Source: CAJBNH01 sp964447285
GTDB lineage: Bacteria > Myxococcota_A > UBA9042
Reading direction: 5' to 3'
NCBI GenBank assembly: GCA_964447285.1
Contig: CAYURO010000007.1
Span: forward strand, 1 to 64,000
DNA length: 64,000 nucleotides
Position 1 is the stretch's first letter, and each line of letters starts with the position of its first letter. Shown here in pieces: positions 7,699 to 17,614 of this stretch. Both the position numbers and the translations under genes were made by a program. A model generated the notes under the pieces. It was not told the DNA's origin. It made no database searches and was given only the letters and a program-made list of their open reading frames with translations.

Positions 7699-8820
7699 AT
7701 GGGGATGGCTTCGACTTCATTCCATCATCTGATACATCACAGCCCAGTGGGTCGTCTGGCGCCAAGTCCCACGGGCGTTTTGCACGCCGGCAACGCGCGG
7801 AGTCTGCTGCTGGCATGGCTGTCGGCGCGGGCGCAGGGCGGACGGATCCTGTTGCGGATCGAGGATCTGCTGCCCGACGCCGACGAGCATCTGGACGGTT
7901 TGTTGCGCGACCTCGACTGGCTGGGGCTGGACTGGGACGGGCCGCGGATGGGCGACCTGTGGCGGGCATCGGCCGAGCAAGTCGCGGATGGCAAGCGTTT
8001 CCAGGGGTTCCTGCGGCAGTCGGACCGGTCGAACCTGTACGACGCGCTGCTGCGGCGGCTGCTCGACCGCGGCCTGGTGTACCCGTGCGTGTGTACGCGC
8101 AAGGACATCGAGCAGGCCGCCCGAGCGCCGCACGCCGAGGACAAGGGGACGCCGTATCCGGGCACGTGTCGGGAGAGATTCGCGAGCGAGCAAGCGGCCT
8201 TGGACCAGGAGACGGACAAGGCTGCCGCGGAGGGCAGGGCGCCCCGGGGCGTGGCGTTGCGGTTGCGGGTGCCGACCGAGACGGTTGCGTTTGACGACCT
8301 GCTGCACGGTCGGTGCGAGGTGCGCCTGCCCGACGACTCGGGCGACCTGGTGGTGCGCAGAAAAGACGGTGGTTTCGCGTACATGTTTGCGGTGGTGGTC
8401 GACGACCTGGCGATGGGCGTGACCGAGGTCGTGCGCGGCGATGACCTGCTCGCGTGCACCGCGCAGCAACTGGCGGTCTATCGGGCGTTGGCGGCGCTCG
8501 AGCCCGACGGCACGCACGCGGACGCCGACGCGTTGGTCGCCAGAGCGAAGGTCTGGACCCCGCCGCGCCACATCCACGTGCCGCTGGTGCTGGGCGACGA
8601 CGGGCGGCGGCTGGCCAAGCGCAACCGGTCTGTTCACTTGCAGTTCCTGCGCGAGTCGGGCGTGTCGGCCGAGCGCTTCAGGCGCTGGCTGGCGGTGAGT
8701 GTGGGGCTGCCCGATACGGCGGACTTGGGCGAGCTGGTGCGGGCGTTCGATTGGGCGAAGCTGCCTCGGGGGGCGGTGGTGTTTGGGGCCGACGCACTTA
8801 CCCCGGCATCCGCACCCTGA
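7699..8820 (+). CDS. gluQ: Glutamyl-Q tRNA(Asp) synthetase
   Basis: This protein is shorter than a glutamyl-tRNA synthetase and lacks the anticodon-binding domain, as expected for GluQ, which attaches glutamate to the queuosine at position 34 of tRNA(Asp). The HIGH-type signature is in PSPTGVLHAGNAR near residue 22, and the KMSKS-type loop is RLAKRNRS near residue 312. A CxC pair (YPCVCTR) in the zinc-binding region is also seen. The start is uncertain: ATG at 7699 or 7705, or GTG at 7747, and none has a strong ribosome site. Other queuosine genes (tgt, queA) are not in the window. Its last 23 bp overlap the 3' end of the convergent vapC gene. Confidence 0.85.
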   Translation: MGMASTSFHHLIHHSPVGRLAPSPTGVLHAGNARSLLLAWLSARAQGGRILLRIEDLLPDADEHLDGLLRDLDWLGLDWDGPRMGDLWRASAEQVADGKRFQGFLRQSDRSNLYDALLRRLLDRGLVYPCVCTRKDIEQAARAPHAEDKGTPYPGTCRERFASEQAALDQETDKAAAEGRAPRGVALRLRVPTETVAFDDLLHGRCEVRLPDDSGDLVVRRKDGGFAYMFAVVVDDLAMGVTEVVRGDDLLACTAQQLAVYRALAALEPDGTHADADALVARAKVWTPPRHIHVPLVLGDDGRRLAKRNRSVHLQFLRESGVSAERFRRWLAVSVGLPDTADLGELVRAFDWAKLPRGAVVFGADALTPASAP

Positions 8821-9214
8821 CCACCTGTCGCCGGTTCTTCCGATACACCCGGAAGTCGCCGTCGAGCGTCATCACCTCGGTGCCGAGATCGAGTTCCAGC
8901 ATCCGCACCAGGCAGGCGTCGGCCAGCGACATCGGCAACTCAGCGTATCGCAACATCAACTCGGCGACCCGGGCCACCTCGGTGTCCAACCGGAACGGCA
9001 ACACCAGCAGCCCGCGCTCCAGCAGCGCCAGGACCTTCTCCGGTCCTCCCGGCACCTTGCGAAGCAGGAAGCACGCCTCCGACAGCACGGCCTCGCAAGT
9101 CGCCAGTGGTGGCGCGGCCTTGCCCAGCTCGGCCACCGCCCAGGCATGGTGCTGGTCGCGGGCATTCAAGAACGCGACGAGCGGCCCGGTGTCGAGCAAG
9201 ACGCGGGCCGTCAC
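8798..9214 (-). CDS. vapC: PIN-domain ribonuclease, VapC-type toxin
   Basis: A single PIN domain of 138 residues. The acidic residues that bind Mg are visible: D8 (LLDTGPLVAF), E46 (LSEACF), D99 (LADACLV) and D118/D120 (TLDGDFRV). PIN toxins of this type cleave RNA when freed from the paired antitoxin. The GTG start overlaps the stop of the upstream antitoxin gene (GTGA), a usual arrangement for these pairs. Its 3' end runs into the 3' end of gluQ on the other strand, so the two convergent transcripts overlap. The actual RNA target cannot be read from the sequence. Confidence 0.88.
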   Translation of the reverse strand: MTARVLLDTGPLVAFLNARDQHHAWAVAELGKAAPPLATCEAVLSEACFLLRKVPGGPEKVLALLERGLLVLPFRLDTEVARVAELMLRYAELPMSLADACLVRMLELDLGTEVMTLDGDFRVYRKNRRQVVRVRMPG

Positions 9215-9441
9215 TTGCCGTACCCATCCATGTGGTCTGCGTTGCTGGCGAGGTCCCTTGGCCCCTCGACGGATCCGGCGAGATCGGCGGCGAGTTCACC
9301 GAAGGTCGCGGGGCGGTCGCTGATGCGATAGGCCACAAGCGCGTCGCGGACGACGTCTGATCGGGTCAGGCCACGTCGACGGGCGAGCGCATCGACGTAG
9401 GAGACCTCGTCCTGTTCGAGCTTGACGGTGACGGCCTTCAT
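9211..9441 (-). CDS. vapB: Ribbon-helix-helix antitoxin paired with VapC
   Basis: The product has 76 residues. The N-terminal part (MKAVTVKLEQDEVSYVD, then RRRGLTRSDVVRDAL) fits a ribbon-helix-helix DNA-binding fold, and the acidic C-terminal tail would neutralise the toxin. I prefer the ATG at 9441. A second in-frame ATG at 9471 coincides with the likely transcription start, and its ten extra codons would run through the palindromic operator. The pair is expected to repress its own promoter. Confidence 0.82.
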   Translation of the reverse strand: MKAVTVKLEQDEVSYVDALARRRGLTRSDVVRDALVAYRISDRPATFGELAADLAGSVEGPRDLASNADHMDGYGK

Positions 9442-9454
9442 CACACCTTCCGTC

Positions 9455-9506
9455 GACCGTATGACGGTCATGCAGGAAGTGTAAGACGACCACGTCGAAT
9501 CTGCAA
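9455..9506 (-). promoter_or_regulatory. vapBC promoter with palindromic operator
   Basis: Reading the minus strand, TTGCAG (9506-9501) and TACACT (9483-9478) are 17 bp apart and resemble sigma-70 boxes. Just downstream is a perfect palindrome, GACCGT-ATG-ACGGTC (9455-9469), between the expected start of transcription and the vapB ATG. Its position fits an operator for autoregulation by VapB or VapBC. This is inferred from position and symmetry only. Confidence 0.5.
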
Positions 9507-9536
9507 GCCCGCTCTGCGGTCGGACAATTCTGAACT

Positions 9537-11351
<1,815 letters not shown>

Positions 11352-11473
11352 ATCGGGCCTCCGTGGAATTCGGCTGTGGGGGGCGAAGCGGGATGGGCTG
11401 CCGACGGCGATGGTAGACCCGCAGGCGGGCCGGACGCAACCGCGAATCACGCACTGCGTCATGACGAATTAGA

Positions 11474-13378
11474 ATGGAGTTGCAAGTGGTTACAGTTTCA
11501 GGATCGGCATTGCGTCATGCGCTGGTCTGGGCGCTGCTCGTCAGCGCGGCGGCGTGCCGGCCGGCCGCGGCGCCCGAAGTGGCGGCGACGCGACGCGAGG
11601 TCCTTGCGGCAGCGCCCGTCGCACCTGCACCGCCGCCGTCGCCCGAGCCGCTGCGCGCCGAGGCGTTTGCCCTGCCGCAAGTCGCTGTCGGTACTCCGGT
11701 TCTGCCCGAAGACGCCACGCGGACGACCGCCCACTACGCCGTCGCGACCGCGCACCCGCTGGCGACCCGCGCGGCAGAGGACGCGCTGAAGGCCGGCGGA
11801 TCGGCGGTCGATGCGCTGGTGGCGGCGAGCTTCATGCTCACGGTGGTGCAGCCGCGGTCGACCGGCATCGGCGGTGGAGGGTTTGCCGTCGTGTGGCCGG
11901 GGGATGGAACCCCGCCGCGCGCTTGGGACTTTCGCGAGACGGCGCCGGCTGCGACGCAGGTGGCCGACTATTTGGACGCGCAGGGGCACGCGATCGCGAA
12001 GCTGAGCCAGCGGCACGGGTTGGCCATCGCAACGCCGGGTTACGTCGCGGGTTTGGCGGCGCTGCATGCGCGGTACGGCAGGCGACCGTGGGCCGAGCTG
12101 GTGCGTCCGGCGGCCGAGGTCGCTGCGCGGGGGTTCTCGCTGGGGCGGGAGAGTGCCCAGGCGATCGTGACGACGCTGCCGGACCTGGATCGGACGGCGC
12201 AGGCGCTGCTGGCTCCTGGCGGCAAGCCCATGAAGCAAGGCGAGATTCTGCGGATGCCGGCGTTGGCGCGGACGCTCGAGCGGATCGCTCGGGAGGGACC
12301 GGACGCGTTTTACAAGGGGCCCGTGGCCGAGGATATCGTGCGGACGGCTCGGGCGGCTGGGGGGAAGATCACGTTGGCGGATTTGGCGGGGTATCGGGTT
12401 CGGGAGATGGCGCCGCTGGAGGGGGATGCGTTTGGCGGGCGGGTGGTGACGATGCCGCAGCCTTCGGCGGGCGGGGCGCAGGTGTTGGCGATGGGCGAAC
12501 TCTTGGACGAATTTGGCAAGTCGACCCTTCTCAACCAAGGACAACGGATCCACGCGTGGGCCGAGGCGATGCGGCGGTCCTTCCTGTTGCGGATCGGGTA
12601 CAGCGGCGATTCCGACCACCCTGCCGCGACCCTCGACGACGCGTTCCCCCGTGCGGCTCGGCGTGCTGCCGCGGCGGCCTTCTTCCCCACTTACGCAACC
12701 TCCAGCGCTTCGTTGTCGGTCATCGCGAGTCCAAAGAAGGGCACGCCACACGTTTCCGCGCCCAACACCAGCCACGTCTCCATCATCGACAGTCGCGGCA
12801 TGGCGGTGTCGTCGACCCACACGATCAACTTGCTGTTCGGATCTGGAATTATCGCTCCAGAATCGGGAGTCATCCTCAATAACGAGATGGACGACTTCAC
12901 ATTTTACCTGACCGATTCGAACTACTTTGGGCTCGCCGGGAGTGCCGAGAACCTGGCACGCCCGGGCGCCCGGCCGGTGTCTTCGATGTCGCCGTTGATT
13001 CTGCTGAAGGACGGCAAACCCAAGGTCGTCGCGGGAACGCCCGGCGGCACGAGGATCCCGACGACGGTGGCGTGGGTCTTGTACTGGTCACGCTCCATGG
13101 GCGACCTCGCCCGGGCCGTTGCAATGCCGCGCATCCACCACCAAGCCTGGCCGGACCGGGTCGAGATCGAGCGGGGATTCTCCGATCCGCTGGCGCGCAC
13201 CGGCTCGGACGAGATGGCCGAATCCCTTGCGCGGGCCGGCCACACGGTCGAACGCCGGCCCCCCTGGTGCAACGTTCAGGCGGTCGCGCTCGAGTGTCCC
13301 GACGGCCTGCCATGCGACCAGCCAGCCTGGACCGCCGTCAGCGATCCGCGAGGCGAGGGTGGAGCCGTCGCGCGCTGA
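11474..13378 (+). CDS. ggt: Gamma-glutamyltransferase / glutathione hydrolase
   Basis: An N-terminal-nucleophile hydrolase of 634 residues, normally cleaved by itself into large and small subunits. The processing and catalytic Thr is the T of NTSHVS, matching TTHYS in other GGTs, and is followed by the conserved SGIIAPESGVILNNEMDDF region and the SSMSP oxyanion segment. The protein is exported: a hydrophobic leader ends in SAAAC, a possible though imperfect lipobox, followed by an Ala/Pro-rich linker to about residue 85. It should hydrolyse glutathione and gamma-glutamyl peptides in the periplasm. Its ATG is 122 bp from the divergent acyl-CoA dehydrogenase. A 10-bp palindrome at 11457-11466 lies just upstream. 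Confidence 0.92.
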   Translation: MELQVVTVSGSALRHALVWALLVSAAACRPAAAPEVAATRREVLAAAPVAPAPPPSPEPLRAEAFALPQVAVGTPVLPEDATRTTAHYAVATAHPLATRAAEDALKAGGSAVDALVAASFMLTVVQPRSTGIGGGGFAVVWPGDGTPPRAWDFRETAPAATQVADYLDAQGHAIAKLSQRHGLAIATPGYVAGLAALHARYGRRPWAELVRPAAEVAARGFSLGRESAQAIVTTLPDLDRTAQALLAPGGKPMKQGEILRMPALARTLERIAREGPDAFYKGPVAEDIVRTARAAGGKITLADLAGYRVREMAPLEGDAFGGRVVTMPQPSAGGAQVLAMGELLDEFGKSTLLNQGQRIHAWAEAMRRSFLLRIGYSGDSDHPAATLDDAFPRAARRAAAAAFFPTYATSSASLSVIASPKKGTPHVSAPNTSHVSIIDSRGMAVSSTHTINLLFGSGIIAPESGVILNNEMDDFTFYLTDSNYFGLAGSAENLARPGARPVSSMSPLILLKDGKPKVVAGTPGGTRIPTTVAWVLYWSRSMGDLARAVAMPRIHHQAWPDRVEIERGFSDPLARTGSDEMAESLARAGHTVERRPPWCNVQAVALECPDGLPCDQPAWTAVSDPRGEGGAVAR

Positions 13379-13405
13379 TGACCGGGCGCGACCGTCAGGC
13401 CCCCA

Positions 13406-15532
13406 TCACTTCGCCCCCCACAACGCCCACCCCGGAGTCGCCGTCCGATACGTATGAAACTCATCGGGAAGCTTGCCATTCGACGCCCGAGTCACCCGCG
13501 TCGTCCCGCGAGCCACCGGCGCGCCGAGCACCCACCGCTCCAACGCCGCACAAGGCCCCGCACTCCCCGGTGACACCTGAGCCTCGCAACCGGGATCGAG
13601 AAACACGTACAACGGCTTAGGCAACGCCCGCCCAGCCTTGCCCGCCGCCTCGGCCTGCCGCACCGACAGCACGCGCAACGTCGGCCCGTCCGCCGCCAAC
13701 CGTCCGACCGGCGCCTCGACCACCACCTGCGCCGTCCCATCCCGCTCTGCCTGCAGCAGCCACACCTCGCCCGTCTGCCCGCCCACCGCCTGTCGCAACC
13801 CCAGATACGCCTGGGCTTGCACGTCCAGATGCGTCTCGCCCGGCAGGTCGCGCCCCAGCTCGACCAGTACCGCAAGCGCGACCAGCAGCACGATCACCAC
13901 CCGCGGCCACCGCCCCCGCGCCATCGGGTCCTGCACCAGCGCCGGCACAAAGCCGATCGCCACGGCCAGCGCGCCCGCAAACGGCGCCTGGTAGCGCAAC
14001 GCATCGGTCACCGACGCCGTAACAACCAGGCCGGGCAGGGCAACTGCGCCCAACCCAAGGCCAAACGCCATGACGCGCAGCGCGCGGTCCGGCCACGGCG
14101 TGGCAAAATGCATCGACAAGGCCATCCACCCCAGCGTCGCCAACACGACCGCGGCGACCGACGACCACGCGGGGTCCAGCCACAGCCACACGCGCCAAAA
14201 CCCGGTAGAAATCGGCACTTCCTGCGACGTGACCGCCACGCGCCGGGCCAGCAACCCCGCGTCGCCCAACCAGCCAAGCGCCAGCCCCGCCGCCACTACG
14301 CCGGCCAGCGCCGCCGCCCAGCCCATCCGCGACTTCCACGGCAGCAACACGTCCGGCGCGACCCTGCCGCTCGGTTCCACCCCGCGCTCGACCGCCCACG
14401 CCAGGGCCGCCAGACCCGCCGCGTACGCCGGCCCCAGGGGATGGCCCGTCGCCAGCAGCCCCACAGCCGCCAACAACCCGAGCCGAGTCCAAAGGTTGGG
14501 CGCGGTCACCGCCAGCCACACGCCGACCGCCACCAGCAGCTGCGCGACGACCAGCACGCTCTCGGAGTGCCCGACCCGCACGGCCACCGGTGCCAGCGCC
14601 ACGACCAGCCCCGCCAAAAGGCCCGCCGACCCCGTACCGCACGCCTGAGTCGCCGCCAGAAACGCGAACAGCGCCGCCAGCGCCCCCACCGCCGCCGACC
14701 AGCGGGCCAGACCGTCGTGCGTGCGGCCGAACAGCGGCACGGTCGCCCGCTGCGCCACGACCCACGACGGCCCGTACTCGACCACCGCCCGCACCGTCGC
14801 CGGACCCGACTCGGGCGTGCCCAGCGCCACCGCGATGTCCTCGTAAGCGTGGTCGTTGGCGTGCAGCGGCGTGAACGGAGCCTCGGACCGCGCGCTGAAG
14901 GCGACGGTCAGCACGATCAACCCCGCGATCCATCGACCGATTCTTCCACCGCAACCGGCGTCGCCGACCCGCTGGCGCAGCTGCAGGATCACTGCAACGG
15001 CCAGCAGCAGCCACAGCCCGACCGCGAGGGCCAGGCGCAGGGCCATGCTTGGACTCGCCCACACGTTCTCTTGCGCCATCCAGGGGTTGGACGCCTTCAC
15101 CGGCGCCCCGACTGCGAACCCGCCCGTGTCGTTGCGCGCGACGGCGGCCAGCAGGTTCGTCTGCGCCAGCTGCAACGCCGGGGTCGTCGCGGCCGACGGC
15201 TCGGGGCGAAACGACAGGGGCGGCGGTCGGTTGGGCGCGCTGGGCACCGTCCACAGCGTCAGCGTGGCGTCAGGGCCGGCGGTGTCACGCAGCTTCAGGA
15301 CCAGACGGTCGGGTTGGATCGCCACGCCGGACAGCACCACACCGGGCACGACCTCGCCCTGGTCGACGTACGGCAGAAGCAACTGCAACGCCTCAGCTTC
15401 TCGTCCGGGGCCAATGCCGGGTGGCGCCTTGGCCAGCGCTTCGGGGGCCAGCAGCAGGCAAAGGAGGGGCAGGGCGCTCCACAGCGCAAGACGCAAGGGC
15501 AGGGCGGTGCGGAGAGAGGGGTTCACAGCCAC
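13406..15532 (-). CDS. Polytopic membrane protein, possible GT-C glycosyltransferase
   Basis: I do not recognise a close family. The product has 708 residues: a signal-like N-terminus, an extracytoplasmic part of about 130 residues, then around a dozen hydrophobic helices and a C-terminal soluble domain of about 150 residues. The overall plan, with an acidic/His loop (HANDHAYED) after an early membrane helix and a periplasmic C-terminal domain, resembles lipid-linked-sugar GT-C glycosyltransferases, but this is weak. It begins with GTG four bases after the stop of the upstream lipoprotein gene and ends the three-gene operon running from 17347. A role in cell-envelope glycosylation is possible but unproven. 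Confidence 0.55.
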   Translation of the reverse strand: MAVNPSLRTALPLRLALWSALPLLCLLLAPEALAKAPPGIGPGREAEALQLLLPYVDQGEVVPGVVLSGVAIQPDRLVLKLRDTAGPDATLTLWTVPSAPNRPPPLSFRPEPSAATTPALQLAQTNLLAAVARNDTGGFAVGAPVKASNPWMAQENVWASPSMALRLALAVGLWLLLAVAVILQLRQRVGDAGCGGRIGRWIAGLIVLTVAFSARSEAPFTPLHANDHAYEDIAVALGTPESGPATVRAVVEYGPSWVVAQRATVPLFGRTHDGLARWSAAVGALAALFAFLAATQACGTGSAGLLAGLVVALAPVAVRVGHSESVLVVAQLLVAVGVWLAVTAPNLWTRLGLLAAVGLLATGHPLGPAYAAGLAALAWAVERGVEPSGRVAPDVLLPWKSRMGWAAALAGVVAAGLALGWLGDAGLLARRVAVTSQEVPISTGFWRVWLWLDPAWSSVAAVVLATLGWMALSMHFATPWPDRALRVMAFGLGLGAVALPGLVVTASVTDALRYQAPFAGALAVAIGFVPALVQDPMARGRWPRVVIVLLVALAVLVELGRDLPGETHLDVQAQAYLGLRQAVGGQTGEVWLLQAERDGTAQVVVEAPVGRLAADGPTLRVLSVRQAEAAGKAGRALPKPLYVFLDPGCEAQVSPGSAGPCAALERWVLGAPVARGTTRVTRASNGKLPDEFHTYRTATPGWALWGAK

Positions 15533-15536
15533 CGGC

Positions 15537-16058
15537 TCAAGGTGCCGTGTCGGCGGTGGGGGCGGTGACCGCGGCGTCGGGGGCGGGCGGCGGACTCAAC
15601 AGCAGCAACCCTTGGGGCGCAAAGTACAATCCGTCGGCGCTTGCGGTCGCGAAGTGCCCCGTCAACGTCACCCGGTCGCCCACTTTCCAGCCACGCGCCC
15701 GAAGGTCTCGCTCGCCGCCGACCAGCAGACGTCGGCCCAACCCCTCGGTCGAGTCGGTCAAGTACAGGTGCGGCGCAGGGTTGCACGCCTTCTCGGTCAC
15801 CGCGCAGGACTCGAGCGCGGAGATGGTGCCGTGGACCCGCAGCTCGCCCGTGCGGTCGTCGCGGTCCGCCGACAGCACGCCCTGAACCGACCATGCGCCG
15901 TCCGGATGCTTGGTCGGCACCGCCGCTGGGTGCAGCTCAGGCACGGGTGGCAGCCTCGCCTTGCCCGGCGTGGGCGTGCGCGACGGATACGGGTTCTCCG
16001 CCGGTTGGCAGCCGATCAGCAGCGCGACAAGGACACCAGCACCGATCCAACAGCGCAT
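15537..16058 (-). CDS. Small lipoprotein of unknown function
   Basis: The product has 173 residues. The leader MRCWIGAGVLVALLIGC ends in a clear lipobox (LIGC), so the mature protein should be a lipoprotein. After a Pro-rich stretch, residues of about 55-150 look like one small beta-rich domain (WSVQGVLSADRD, RVHGTISAL, VGDRVTLTGHF), similar in flavour to OB-fold domains that bind sugar or nucleic acid. It lies 8 bp downstream of the larger lipoprotein gene and 4 bp upstream of the membrane protein gene. The three are almost certainly co-transcribed. No function can be assigned. Confidence 0.75.
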   Translation of the reverse strand: MRCWIGAGVLVALLIGCQPAENPYPSRTPTPGKARLPPVPELHPAAVPTKHPDGAWSVQGVLSADRDDRTGELRVHGTISALESCAVTEKACNPAPHLYLTDSTEGLGRRLLVGGERDLRARGWKVGDRVTLTGHFATASADGLYFAPQGLLLLSPPPAPDAAVTAPTADTAP

Positions 16059-16066
16059 CACAGGCC

Positions 16067-17347
16067 TCACTTGGTCAGCACGGGCACGCGTCCGGGCATC
16101 GACACGAGCATCAACGCATTCGGGATGATCCACACGTCCATCGACCCCAGCGGCGTGATCTTGTCGCCGATCAGCGCCGACGCTGCCAAGCGATTCGGGC
16201 CTGCCGGAATGTCGACCGCAGCATAGCGGCCCAGCACGTCGGTCGCAGTGCTGGACTTCAGGGGCACCGTGTCGTCTTCGCTGGCGTTGAAGAATGCGAT
16301 GCCTTCCGCCGGCACGCCCAGACCGATCTTGGCGTTGTGAATCGGCCACCCGCCACGACCACCGGGCACGCCGCAGTCGCGAATGCGTCCGCCGATCACG
16401 CCGTTGCCCTCGCTGATCGGTTGCAGGCCGATGGTGTTCGGCACGAGCTGCCACTGACCGTCGCCCACGATGGTCGGGTTGACGCGGTAGGTCGGTTTGC
16501 CGACAAACTTCGACGGTTGCGTGGCGGCGCCGATGACGTCCAGACGGTCCGAGTACAGCGTCACGTCCCACAAGTAGCTGTCGTGCCACTTGTTTCCGGT
16601 CTTGGTGCCGCGCACGCGGACCACCAACGGCGTGTGGGTCGGGATGCCTTCCAGCGCGTAGATGCCGTGCGTGGGGATGCAGGTCTTCGAGGTCTCGGAC
16701 ACGGTCTTGCGGCACTCATAGCCGGACGGGCATGCCAAGTGCTTGTCGCAGTTGGCCCCGGCGGCTGAGAGTGAAGCCAAATCCAATCCCAATTCAGCGG
16801 CTTTGGCAGGATCGATCGAGACGATCTTGGCCAGCGGCGCGCCGACCTTGGCTTCGTCGCGGTAACACGCCTGCGAGGTCGCGGGGTCGGTCAGACCTGC
16901 ACACGCCTGCGGATGGAAGTCTGCGAGCTTGAAGACGGCAACTTCGACGTCCGCCGTGATGACGCCGCCGCCGAACCGGTCAACACGGCCCCACATCGTC
17001 ACGGTCGGCACATCGGGCAGGCCGGCAAGCGACGCGTCGTGCGCCAGACCCACACAGTCCAGCTGAATCGGCTTGTCGGTGATGATGTTGTCCTGATCGG
17101 GGTCCGTCAGCGCCGCGGTTTGGCCCGCGCTGGGCTGGAAGACGCAGACGCCATCGACGCAAGTCTGTGGGCTGCCTTTGCAGTCGGCGTCCACCGCACA
17201 AACCGGCGTGAACGTCGTGGTCTCGGTAGTCGTCGTTGCGTCGGCGTCGGCGGTGGCGTCGCGCGTCTCGGTGCCGAGGCAACCGGACAATACGACAAGG
17301 TTGGCACACAGACACAGGATCGCAGCGTGGTGGACAAGACGTGTCAT
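16067..17347 (-). CDS. Lipoprotein with acidic/Thr linker, unknown function
   Basis: The product has 426 residues. The leader ends in VVLSGC, a good lipobox, followed by an Asp/Thr-rich linker (ETRDATADADATTTTETTT) like those of other lipoproteins in the window. Next comes a short Cys-rich motif (CAVDADCKGSPQTCVDGVC) of the type repeated in the metalloprotease at 43370. The rest appears beta-rich, with a possible carboxypeptidase-regulatory-like segment near the end (VLGRYAAVDIPAGPNRL). AAGGAC lies upstream of the ATG at 17347. It is the first gene of a three-gene envelope operon. I cannot name its function. Confidence 0.75.
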   Translation of the reverse strand: MTRLVHHAAILCLCANLVVLSGCLGTETRDATADADATTTTETTTFTPVCAVDADCKGSPQTCVDGVCVFQPSAGQTAALTDPDQDNIITDKPIQLDCVGLAHDASLAGLPDVPTVTMWGRVDRFGGGVITADVEVAVFKLADFHPQACAGLTDPATSQACYRDEAKVGAPLAKIVSIDPAKAAELGLDLASLSAAGANCDKHLACPSGYECRKTVSETSKTCIPTHGIYALEGIPTHTPLVVRVRGTKTGNKWHDSYLWDVTLYSDRLDVIGAATQPSKFVGKPTYRVNPTIVGDGQWQLVPNTIGLQPISEGNGVIGGRIRDCGVPGGRGGWPIHNAKIGLGVPAEGIAFFNASEDDTVPLKSSTATDVLGRYAAVDIPAGPNRLAASALIGDKITPLGSMDVWIIPNALMLVSMPGRVPVLTK

Positions 17348-17614
17348 CGGCGTCCTTGGCAGTCGCAGGTGCTGAAAGATGAGTTGGGTCCGGTCAAGGG
17401 CTCCCCGAGGCGTTTTGAAGACGCGAGGATAGACCCTGGGACGAGGATCGGGCAAACGGGATCCCAAGCCACGCTTGTTGGGGTTTGGACAGGAACGGTT
17501 CCCATCCGTTGACATAATACCTCTTATCAGACGTCACACCTGCGGGAACCTGAGTCCGACCTGCCCTCGCCGCGGCCTTCCTCCGAACCAACCCTTCGCC
17601 TACACTCGGTCGCC
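17348..17614. promoter_or_regulatory. Divergent intergenic region before nadE
   Basis: These 267 bp separate the minus-strand lipoprotein operon from nadE. The most promoter-like part is an unusually AT-rich stretch with TTGACA (17509-17514) running straight into TAATAC (17515-17520), next to a 5-bp inverted repeat (17494-17498/17506-17510). A TACACT box at 17601-17606 is only 8 bases from the nadE ATG. If that box is used, the nadE mRNA would be almost leaderless. I cannot say which element serves which gene. Confidence 0.3.
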
